From Nematostella vectensis (Eukaryota; Cnidaria; Anthozoa; Actiniaria; Edwardsiidae), in contig NC_064047.1 of the NCBI RefSeq assembly GCF_932526225.1, positions 7,503,501-7,567,500 of the forward strand: a DNA stretch of 64,000 nucleotides, given 5' to 3'. A program made the translations under genes and the position numbers. Below the pieces are notes generated by a model, which worked only from the letters and a program-made list of their open reading frames with translations, had not been told where the DNA came from and did no database searches. Of the stretch, positions 51,001 through 58,200 are shown piece after piece. The first letter of the stretch is position 1; each line of letters starts with the position of its first letter.

Positions 51001-51242
51001 AAAGTTGAATAGAAAAACATTTATTCGATCGTAAACGAATTAGTTATCTAATATTTTATAGTTGGTATATTGTAATAATGTTAATCTACTAAAAGCATTT
51101 CTAAACCTTACCCCGACGGACGACCACTCAACGATAGCCTTCCACCGGTAGACTGTCTTCTTGAGCCCAACGATTTCTTTTTTTCTTGGGGTTGCCGAGG
51201 CTGATTGCCAATATTTAGCATCCCAAGCGTTTGCCGCCTCAT
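41872..51242 (-). CDS. NDC80: NDC80/HEC1 kinetochore protein homologue, N-terminal 386 residues in 13 exons (3' part not in window)
   Basis: Thirteen exons with GT-AG borders join in frame on the minus strand and give 386 residues. Ndc80 is the microtubule-binding subunit of the Ndc80 complex (with Nuf2, Spc24, Spc25) at the outer kinetochore. Residues 1-60 form a basic tail with Aurora-type R-x-S/T sites (T5, S31, S37, S43). KDPRPLSDK (about 58-66) matches the conserved start of the calponin-homology domain, followed by GYQQKMIRTLTEFLTE, the EEEIPKILKMLGYPF stretch and the signature SPHTWPNLLGAL (to about residue 173). Residues 174-250 match the linker with a YFEYLEKSYSAFLMG segment. From about 248 the protein is heptad-rich coiled coil, ending at WEQEMKFAKTHEE. 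The human protein continues for about 220 more residues. None are found here, and the giant array begins 266 bp past the last exon. The start codon is the first ATG of a frame that then reads the tail. Confidence 0.93.
42041..42295. repeat. CAT/CAG-rich trinucleotide microsatellite region (NDC80 intron 12)
   Basis: About eleven consecutive ATC/CAT triplets at 42,043-42,077 continue into interrupted CAG, CAT and CAC runs up to about 42,290. In the sense of NDC80 it reads GATGATGAT directly before the exon 13 acceptor. Short frames reading poly-His or poly-Ile here are artefacts. Confidence 0.9.
42323..42366 (-). CDS. NDC80: NDC80 exon 12
   Basis: 44 bp from TTTAAAG to TACAG|GTACTG, reading RLELEEITRENTQLQ. 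Human has VELECETIKQENTRLQ. The donor context TACAGGTACT is shared as a 10-mer with the sense strand of the giant array unit. Confidence 0.9.
42568..42741. mobile_element. Small inverted-repeat element (family A, copy 1), 174 bp
   Basis: Ends are CAGGGGTTTCAT and its exact reverse complement ATGAAACCCCTG. The interior shares about 45 bp (for example GATAAGTAGGGGGTGGAAG on the minus strand) with the element at 49,116. CAGGGG ends are reminiscent of hAT-type MITEs; no transposase is present and no clear target duplication is seen. Confidence 0.75.
42742..43043. other. Rest of NDC80 intron 11: nothing recognised
   Basis: AT-rich intron sequence between the small element and exon 11. No coding or structural RNA signal is seen. 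Frames here are extensions of exon 11 past its donor. Confidence 0.6.
43044..43138 (-). CDS. NDC80: NDC80 exon 11
   Basis: 95 bp from GATTACAG to ATAA|GTAAGTG. It reads EKFRKYIGDLKRHSTKMEES then DAQTEEEIQAI, coiled coil. It corresponds to human VQKYQAYMSNLESHS and beyond. Confidence 0.88.
43367..43416 (-). CDS. NDC80: NDC80 exon 10
   Basis: 50 bp from GTTGCAG to GATGA|GTAAGT, reading SMLQDCIQQKKGLAAD plus a split Glu codon. Splicing to exon 11 restores EEKFRKYIGDLKR in frame. Confidence 0.82.
43417..45363. other. NDC80 intron 9, 1.9 kb, contents not recognised
   Basis: Holds a short ATT microsatellite (43,727-43,740), a stretch that begins CCCTTTCACTCCTGGGTAC (43,974) and a plus-strand open stretch at about 44,249-44,571. 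That stretch has a Cys-rich end (DCYNCYDSGGGDCPPVCQG) with no family I recognise. AATAAAGG at 44,658 could be a polyadenylation signal of an old insertion. An AAACTATGAA...TTCATAGTTT hairpin lies at 45,188-45,220. No exon of NDC80 is needed here, because exons 9 and 10 join with no missing residues relative to human. Confidence 0.5.
45364..45428 (-). CDS. NDC80: NDC80 exon 9
   Basis: 65 bp from TTTTTCAG to ATG|GTTAGT, reading ELDELKTENAELENELAKLE then GM. This is coiled-coil sequence matching human LESLEAKNRALNEQIARLE. The donor GTTAGT is non-optimal. Confidence 0.87.
45987..46013 (-). CDS. NDC80: NDC80 exon 8 (27 bp micro-exon)
   Basis: 27 bp between TCCTACAG and CAAG|GTACGT, coding RSKYNAKYQ with the split codon kept in phase. 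Called mainly on splice sites and frame; similarity is weak because it is short. Confidence 0.75.
46415..46610 (-). CDS. NDC80: NDC80 exon 7
   Basis: 196 bp from CCTTCAG to ATCC|GTAAGTG. It codes an acidic linker (ELSDSDNILFLEDACEGADA) and the conserved YFDKCYFEYLEKSYSAFLMG segment, which matches human FLDYTIKCYESFMSG. A 480 bp CT-rich array lies about 215 bp upstream in intron 6. Confidence 0.93.
46826..47304. repeat. 18 bp CT/GA-rich minisatellite in NDC80 intron 6
   Basis: About 25 copies of GAGAKAGAGGGAGAGAAT (plus strand), each in one of two forms: GAGAGAGAGG or GAGATAGAGG. In the NDC80 sense it is an almost pure pyrimidine tract of some 480 nt with many UCUCUC motifs. Because 18 is a multiple of three, both strands stay open (NEREGE / SFSPSL hexapeptides), so the long frames here are low-complexity artefacts. 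Confidence 0.95.
47435..47595. mobile_element. Inverted-repeat element with AGCCTGCGTAGCTGG ends, 161 bp
   Basis: The left end AGCCTGCGTAGCTGG (47,435-47,449) is the exact reverse complement of the right end CCAGCTACGCAGGCT (47,581-47,595); similarity extends further inward. It is non-coding and in NDC80 intron 6. A MITE-like insertion is the best reading. Confidence 0.75.
47644..47746 (-). CDS. NDC80: NDC80 exon 6
   Basis: 103 bp from TTGCAG to AGG|GTGAGC. It reads GYPFNISKSSMFSVGSPHTW followed by PNLLGALCYLIELIR. SPHTWP is the most diagnostic Ndc80 motif, at the end of the calponin-homology domain. Confidence 0.95.
48027..48307. mobile_element. Inverted-repeat element (family B, copy 1), 281 bp
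   Basis: Ends CAGGGGCGG and CCGCCCCTG are perfect 9 bp inverted repeats. The interior (TTTTTAAAGAGCATAGATCA, ATTCACGAATCAC, ATAACCCTTACCGCC) is shared with the copy at 59,274. TAACT lies next to the left end and one base from the right end. The CAGGGGCGG end is typical of hAT-type non-autonomous elements (inference). It is in NDC80 intron 5. Confidence 0.8.
48413..48507 (-). CDS. NDC80: NDC80 exon 5
   Basis: 95 bp from TGTTTAG to GG|GTAGGTG, reading FIYKYVNDSSKVQTAIEKKP then EEEIPKILKML. It aligns with the FEEEVPRIFKDLGYPF part of human NDC80. Confidence 0.9.
48928..49014 (-). CDS. NDC80: NDC80 exon 4
   Basis: 87 bp (29 codons) from TTGCAG to TTG|GTAAGAG, reading FLTEFNYPHPISNRILSAPP then MKEFKRIFL. 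It aligns with the human FLTENGY and APSVKDFLKIF region of the calponin-homology domain. Confidence 0.9.
49116..49198. mobile_element. Inverted-repeat element (family A, copy 2), 83 bp
   Basis: Ends CAGGGGTTT and AAACCCCTG. GGTGGTGGAGATTGACAAGT and AGGGGGTTGAAG match the minus strand of the 42,568 element, so it is the same family in the opposite orientation with an internal deletion. It is in NDC80 intron 3. Confidence 0.75.
49262..49578. repeat. Diverged direct duplication (about 182-188 bp period)
   Basis: CAACTGTGGTATTGGAACAA to GTTATGTGCAAGCCACC (49,262-49,393) recurs in diverged form at about 49,450-49,576. The second copy ends at the donor of NDC80 exon 3. Non-coding. Confidence 0.75.
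49582..49616 (-). CDS. NDC80: NDC80 exon 3 (35 bp micro-exon)
   Basis: 35 bp between GGATTGTAG and GAG|GTGAGC, coding GYQQKMIRTLTE. It fits the first helix of the calponin-homology domain and joins exons 2 and 4 in frame. Confidence 0.87.
50042..50139. repeat. 49 bp direct tandem duplication
   Basis: TATATCAAACAGCCTCTATC through GATGAGAGTTTATGA occurs twice, 49 bp apart, nearly identical. It is in NDC80 intron 2. Confidence 0.9.
50166..50545. mobile_element. Inverted-repeat element, about 380 bp, ends AAGGCCTGGTTAAACATTC
   Basis: The left end AAGGCCTGGTTAAACATTC continues to AACATGTTT and pairs with the right end AAACATGTTTGAATGTTTAG then CCAGGCCTT, giving about 28 bp inverted repeats with two mismatches. 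Non-coding interior with several ACATGTTT/AAACATG repeats. MITE-like, in NDC80 intron 2. Confidence 0.8.
50637..50704 (-). CDS. NDC80: NDC80 exon 2
   Basis: 68 bp between acceptor GCATTAG and donor AAAG|GTAAGG. It reads RSSQYGAGSSQVVKDPRPLS then DK; KDPRPL-DK is strongly conserved just before the calponin-homology domain. Frame is kept from exon 1. Confidence 0.9.
51112..51242 (-). CDS. NDC80: NDC80 exon 1
   Basis: Codes residues 1-43 plus two bases: MRRQTLGMLNIGNQ to SLSGRPSG. The tail is rich in Arg/Lys and Ser/Thr, as in other Ndc80 tails that bind microtubules and are tuned by Aurora B. The donor is GGG|GTAAGG. It is shorter than the human tail (about 80 residues). Confidence 0.85.
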
Positions 51243-52176
51243 TTTGACTGTATTGGTGACTTGTGCTATATGTATTTTGATGGAAAGAAGCGATTTTCGA
51301 CAAGAACAACAAGAAATGGAGTCGTTGCTCGAATCCCGCGCTTTATTTGAACGCGCTCGGTCCAGGCCCTCAGGCCCAGGCCCAGGGGAGTGTGGGGGGG
51401 CAGAAATTGTTTCACTCCCGAAGTAATTAATAACAATGCTGTTTTTTTCTTTTTTTGCGCATACGATTTTGATTATACTTTACGTATATGATGATGTCCT
51501 TTATTCCCTCATACCCTAATGGTCAATCATGTTTGTACAAGATCTAGCGAACATTCGCATTAATTTTGGTGTCTATATAAAGTTACTTGTGATATCAAAA
51601 GCTATTTGGAATTTGTATCTTGGTAATTTGTTACTGACATAATCCTGTAATTTAGCTTTGAGCTTCAAGAGGAGTTTGTATTAAACACATATTATATTAA
51701 AATATACACTGTGCTGTTCAAATTATTATTATTATTTTGAAATTCGACGAAGTTATAAAAAAAATTTTAATTATTTTTTGTTTACAGGGATTTTGACTGA
51801 TTGATAATGTTATTCCCCGACAGAAAGAGAAGACAGAGTGACAAGACCGTAAATTTTAAATCAAGGAAGGAGTCCGAACTACTACTGTCGAAGAAAAAAA
51901 TACAGCATGACAGGGAAAACCCTTTTTAGACATCGGCGAACGGTGATTGGCTTGAGAACATATCGATCACGTGTAGAGGTCATGGACTTTGCGCCCCACA
52001 ACATATCAACACGAGCACATGGAGTTTACATTCTAGGCGCTAGAATAAGAAAAGAGAAAAAAAATCATCAAAACAGAGCTTCGAATGGGAAGTAACGATA
52101 CCTTAGGTATCACATTACATTAGAATTTCCGTCAGTTGGCTTGATCAACCCGAAGAGAAAGGCGTGTGAATTCGCG
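51243..52176. promoter_or_regulatory. Divergent intergenic region between NDC80 and GOGAT
   Basis: 934 bp separate the two start codons, which point away from each other, so both promoters must lie here. The NDC80-proximal part is GC-rich (51,330-51,410). A TATATAAAG (51,574-51,582) and a strong acceptor TTTGTTTACAG (51,777-51,787) lie on the GOGAT side; the latter suggests a 5' non-coding exon starting at 51,788. A 62-codon frame at 51,907-52,095, in phase with GOGAT but ending in TAA, would be an upstream ORF if transcribed. Confidence 0.6.
51334..51351. promoter_or_regulatory. Candidate CDE/CHR-like cell-cycle element upstream of NDC80
   Basis: TCCCGCGC is followed after four bases by TTTGAA (51,346-51,351), about 100 bp upstream of the NDC80 start codon. 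In vertebrate G2/M genes a CDE is separated by four bases from a CHR (TTTGAA) bound by MuvB/DREAM complexes. The motif here is on the strand opposite to NDC80, and such short motifs occur by chance. Confidence 0.3.
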
Positions 52177-52293
52177 ATGAAGTCGTCGGCGTATGACTAT
52201 CCTCCAAAACAAGGCCTGTACTCACCGGAGTACGAAAAAGATGCTTGTGGTGTTGGGTTTATCGTGAAAATCAATGGAGAAAAGTCTCACAAG
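52177..52293 (+). CDS. GOGAT exon 1 (propeptide and catalytic Cys)
   Basis: 39 codons, [20 protein letters not shown] then [19 protein letters not shown], donor AAG|GTTTGA (weak). C24 is the nucleophile; no organelle targeting peptide is evident before it. Confidence 0.92.
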
Positions 52294-55200
52294 GTTTGAA
52301 ATACAGCAAGGGGCTTGACAAGTGTCAGCTCACGTTATTTGCAAAATCATTTTCTCCTACAACCCATGTTGTTTTGTTCGTGATGTTTTAGTCATTCCAT
52401 CACGAAACTATCTTTACCGCCCTTGCTTTTAATGTTTATGATTTTATTTTTGACTGCAATAGCTGTTCTGTACCTTTTTCGATAAATATTGTATGCAAAT
52501 TGTGTTGTTGACCATTTGTATTCATCGTGAAGAAGAATTTGCCTTGATGTTTTTGTGCGTGATAACTCCACGGGAATCTTTCTGAAACAGTAGAACAATA
52601 GCAGGGTGTCTTGGTTCCGTTCCAGTTAAAGTAAATTCCTTCTTGCTTCATTTTTGTTTGGTATATTATTGGGAATGCATTTTCTTGCTGGTAACAACTT
52701 AGATCATTGCCCACATTATTCAAGTTTGTTTGAAATAATTATGAAGCCATTACAGTATTTGTGACTGACAGCTACACCACAGGCTTCCCAGCAGCGTCAG
52801 TGGAGGATTTCGCCATACGAATTCACGCAAATAATTATCTGAGTTATATCTTCTTTCTCTTATTCATGAAATAAACTTATTTGGGATGTAAATGTAGCCA
52901 TCTGTTCTTGTTTTTATTAACTAGAAGCTCAATTTTATGAATTTAGAGCGATAAGACTTATTTTGTGTCGATACTAAGTATGTTTTAATGACACAGACTG
53001 GCAACTTTATTCTGACTACCTCAGCTTCAGCGCGATTTTCTGCGTATTTGAAGCAGTACCCAAACACTGACACTTGTACAATATGGGAAAGGGATGAATC
53101 TATCCCTGAAACGGGTTTTAAGCAATCCCCTTACAAACCTGCAAAAAAATTTTTTTTGAACACCAATTTTAGGTTTCCGTCGATGATCGGGACATAGCAA
53201 CTGGTCAAATGGCATCCTTGGAAGGTAATTTGCATAGACAGTGTAGCCCCACACCACCCTAGACCTCTTTTGTCCAGGTCGCAAACGTCGACAGTCCACA
53301 TGTACTCCCCATAGCTGTACAAGTTATGTTTCACACAACAACTCACAATTAAGAAGTTAGTGAGGAAACTGTGAGAAAGACAAGTCTGGTCTAGGGTGGT
53401 GTGGGGCTACGCTGTCTCTGCTAGCTTTCCTTAGCAAAAAAGCTATTGTATTGCAGGTATCATCCATGGAAAGCTAAAATTGACGTTCAAAAAATTATTT
53501 CTCACAGGGTTTTAGGCAGATTGCTTAAAAACTCGATTCGGGGATAGTGTCATCCCTTTCCCATCCTATACCGTGTCAGTGTTTTCCATCAGAAAATCGC
53601 GCTGAAGCTGAGGTAGATGGAATTAAGTTTTCAGCCTTGTGTCATTAACATACTTAATATCGACATGTAATAAGAGACAAAAAATATATCCCTCTTAACT
53701 TGTAAAATTGAGCTTCTAGGGAAAAAAATTACCACAGATGGATACATTTGCATCCCAACTAATGAAGATATAACTTATTGTAGATAATTATTTGAATTCT
53801 TATGTTGTTAGAAATCCTTCACTGACGTGGGTGGGAAGCCTGTGGCTACACATGCTATGTTAGATGATCTCCATGAGGCCTTTATCCAGTTATTTTTGTG
53901 CTTAGTTTTTTTTTCTTTTTCTTTTTTATTTGAGAAGTACTTTACTCTTTTGCACCTTCAAACAAAACATTTAGAAGCATTCATTATTATTTCCGCTGGA
54001 ACAAATTTCTGCTTGACACAACTATTATAAAAAGAGTATTTCAGCATAACCAAATAACAGTCTCCTAAAGTTAGAATAAAAGTACACAATACAAAGTTTA
54101 AAGTCTACTGAAGTGCCTTTTGTTTTCTCCAAAATTTTCATGTCTTTGTAAAATAATCTAGCAGATATACTTCATAAGCCAAAAAAGAACATCCTCATCA
54201 AAGCCAAATCAAGGATTTGATTGGTTATATGGGGCCAACAGGCAGATTCAAGTTTCCCCTATACTTTTTTTCTTGGTCATTTTTAGGTTGTTACAGATTC
54301 TATAACCATCCTGATGCGCATGAAGCACAGAGGGGCATGTGGATGTGAGGAAAACACGGGAGATGGGGCTGGCATAATGACCGGTCACCCCCATGACATG
54401 TATCTGAACATTATACGGTGAGTACATTTTCCTTTTACATTCCCAATGATATGGGGGAACCTCCTCACTTGACCTAGACAGTCCCGTACCCAGGGGGTTG
54501 CAGGGGGTGCGTTTGCACACCCCCACAACAACAGTCGGTTTGCAATAGACATGCTATTTGTAGATAAGTCAAACTATTTTGTAGCCAAATCCCACGGGCA
54601 AACCAGACGAAATGTTCGTGTATCAAATATTTTCTTTAATTTGTGTACTGAATATACCTGTTATAAAGCCAATTTATTGTAGTTGTTGTTGTAGATTGAC
54701 CCAGTCTGTTTTTGGCTGTGATAACAGTTTAGGCGATTTTCCTCCCTCCTCTTGGTTCACCTCCGTGGTCGGGGCCTTGACACAATACAGAATACAAAAT
54801 GGTCTCAGCGGTTGCCATGGCATTGCATTGTATTTTCCATTGTGTCCAGGCCCCAACTGCGCTCAGGGGACCGACTGTTTGTCAGCGCCCTGGAAGAACA
54901 ATAAATTTTAACTTTGCAGCAAAAATGTGTTTAGAAACTGTTCTTCTATGGCATATAGGATTTTGAAGGGAAAAGCTGTCTGTTTTCTTTTGAAAAAGTT
55001 GCCTCGAAGAGTCGAAGTTGTGTTTGCCAGGGCATGGAGCTTCCTACCCTATTGTATTTTATTACGAGTGGAGTAAAGGTGAACCGAGATGAGGGTGGAA
55101 AATCACCAAAGCTGTTATAAATCACGGCTAAAATGGAATCAGATCAGTCTATGACCAACAACTTCATATAATTGGCTTTATTACAGATATATTCGGTAAA

Positions 55201-58200
55201 CAAATGATGTTTCTTTTTATTACTTGTCAAAGCAAACACACCAAATATTTGAGGTAATTCCCTTGAAATTGTTCTACAACCCAGAATTTTTTAAAACTTG
55301 GCATAAACAATATTGAAGCTAAGGGCTTTCAAAAAATGTAATAATAGATAGTAAAATAGGGGTACTGGCCCCGTTTTCACAACAGAGGGGCGTAGAGTTG
55401 AGCGTTTTTACTGATCACGCAAGGAAAAATCCCAACTCTTAGTTTTCAAAAAGAGTGCCTATAGTCTTTAGAAAATTAAGTTCTGTTTGTCGAGCTGCCA
55501 AAATCCGATCTCCTAAACAATAACCCGTAGTAGCTAATGTTCAAAACAAATCACATTTTAAGAGATCGCACAAAAAGACATTGTTTTCGCCGGTAAAAAG
55601 CGCCATTTTGAAGTATTTTTACAGCTTTTAAGAGAAATAACAAAACTTCTACAACTCAACTTTTTTTCTTCTTTCAGTATATATTTTTCTGTATATATTT
55701 AACTATTTGAGCAAATAAAAAATGGGGGTAACCGACTTCGTTTTTCTGTCAAAGCAATTTTAAGTAAAAAACGTGCGCCTTTTGCTGTGTTTTCTTGTAC
55801 AACTGTGGCACGCGCACTTAATACCGGAAAATTCGAACAAACAGCGCGCGCCACTATGCTCAGAAGGGGTGCGCAGTGCAATTCAAGGGGATTACCTTAA
55901 ATCTCTTAGTCAATGTGGCCTTTATCCTTTATATCATTATCTGGTAGCATTACTGGGAAAACAGATAAAGATAAGTGGTGTCTCACCCCTATCTTGTTTA
56001 ACCTGTATCCACCCTCCCCCCCCCCCTGGTGGGGGCATGAGCTGTACAATCAGAAAAGGTGCTTATAATATAAAAATAAACAGCTCCCTATGACCCCTCC
56101 CCTATGACCCCTCCCTAATCTTGCTAGGGAAAGCACAGAAAAGCTAAATTGTATTGGAGGTAATTTGTTTGTTTATCTTCTTTTTAGAGAAAAACAGCTG
56201 GGTTTTACATTACCTGATTCTGGTCATTATGCATCCGGAATTTTCTTTCTTGACAATGACCCAATCAAAGTAAGAATACATAAATGTGTACTTTTTCAAA
56301 TTATTATTTTGACTGAGATTATATTCTGTACATGTGTGCTCATTAGATATTTTGACGACTTTATATTTTCTTAATCCTACAGGCTAAGGAAGGAAAAGAT
56401 ATGTTCACTAAGATTGCTGAAGAATATGAAATCCAGGTATGTAAGAGGGGTCCAGTGAGATGGCAGGGAGATCCAGTGAGAGGTGAGGGAGATTCATTCA
56501 GAGGGGTAGGTAATCAAGAGGGAGGGCTGAGTAGTCTAGAGGAAGAGGTATTGAATCCATAAGGATGGGGGAGAGGGTCGATTTACTGGGGGGATATGGG
56601 AGTGACTGGAGCATTCAGAAGTAGGGTTGGTGGATTGAAATAGAGTACTGGGGTTAGGGGAGGTGGTTGTGATATAGATGAAGGAAGGGGGTGTGGTCCA
56701 GACTTTATCCTTTAATTTTTATCCTATTAAACTCTTGTGATCATTATTTCTCTAGGTACTCGGCTGGAGGGAGATTCCTTACGATGACACTTCACTTGGA
56801 AAAACATCCAAAGGCTGTCAACCATACATGGAGCAGGTAATCACTATAAAATTGCACCCCCTCTACCAATACCAGCCATTTCTAATTGAAGGATCATCAA
56901 ATTGTATACTTTTCCATCCGTGACTGCGCCCCCAAATACCCCACCTTACCTTTAGCAAATCCTGACCTTTGTGGTCTTTGCAAAAATGTTGATCATCACA
57001 ATCTTTGCAACCTTTTGTTACTGAGGCAGACCCAGGAGTCCCAAAAATGGGGGGGGGGGGCGAAGCAAGGGTTTCAAGAAAGGGGGGGCAGTTCATTGTT
57101 CTTCCATTTATTTCCTTATATGTCTTGTTATTTATAAGCCAGATATCAGAAAATAAGGGGCACCACCCACTGCTTTATCCATTCTCCTGTTTTGTAGGTA
57201 TTTGTCACCAGTTCACTGGATGAAGAGACCTTCCGCAAGAGAGTGTTCCTGGTGCGCAAGATTGCATCCAACTCTGTGCGCACCAAGAACAGGCGATTCT
57301 ACATTTGCAGCTTGTCACCGGATGTTGTGGTTTACAAGGTTTGTTAAACACTGTTTGTTTCTGGGATAATAAATGGCAACCCCCACCCCCTCCCTCCCCC
57401 TGGCCACCAAATTCTGCGTCATTTTTTATTGAAGGATTCGTGACTGTGCACTCCCCTCAGCAAATCCTTTTTATGCACCGGGGCGTGTCAGGGAGGGAGT
57501 GATATGGCTGGGGTGGAGCCCGGGGGGAGGGGGTTCTTCAGGGTAAAAGTGATAGGGATGTTGTCGTTAAATTCGAAAAATACCCCTAAAAATACCAGCA
57601 CCGAAAAATTGCTACCCTAAAAAAATACCTCAGAAGCATTTAAAAATACTATCTCTAAGAGAAAAGCCTATTTTTTTCTCGGAAACCCCCTTAAAATAAA
57701 GGAGGCCCAATTTTGACCCCCTAAAAATACGACGAGCATCCCTATCGGTTTGACATGGGAAGAACCTTTCCCGGGGGTGTAGCCTACCTCATATTTGCCC
57801 ATGTCTATTGCATGCACATGTTCCATAGCAAGGGTTGGGGGCTGCATAATAGCAAGGGGGGAGGGGGGGTGCACAATGTTATTTAGATGACTTGTACTAA
57901 TCTTTGATTTTTGTGTGTGTGTGTGCACAGGGTATGCTGACCACGGACCAGTTACCAGATTTTTTTCTTGACCTCAGCCGTGAAGACTACCGGTAATAAT
58001 TACTAAGAGAGTGTTTCAAAGCCTTATTTTGATGTTGGCGATAGCCTTATTTCAACAAGATATTTACATATTTATTTTGTTTTTTCTCAGAACCCACTTT
58101 GCCATTGTCCACGGTCGGTTTTCTACCAACACCTTCCCGAGCTGGGAGAGAGCTCATCCGAACAGGTAACGACATAAGCACCCCCACCATGCTCATGCGA

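Noticed and set aside
53827-54030. A possible GOGAT exon reading [17 protein letters not shown]
   Set aside because: Exon 1 joins exon 2 (54,287) in phase with continuous family similarity; this stretch overlaps the right end of the foldback.
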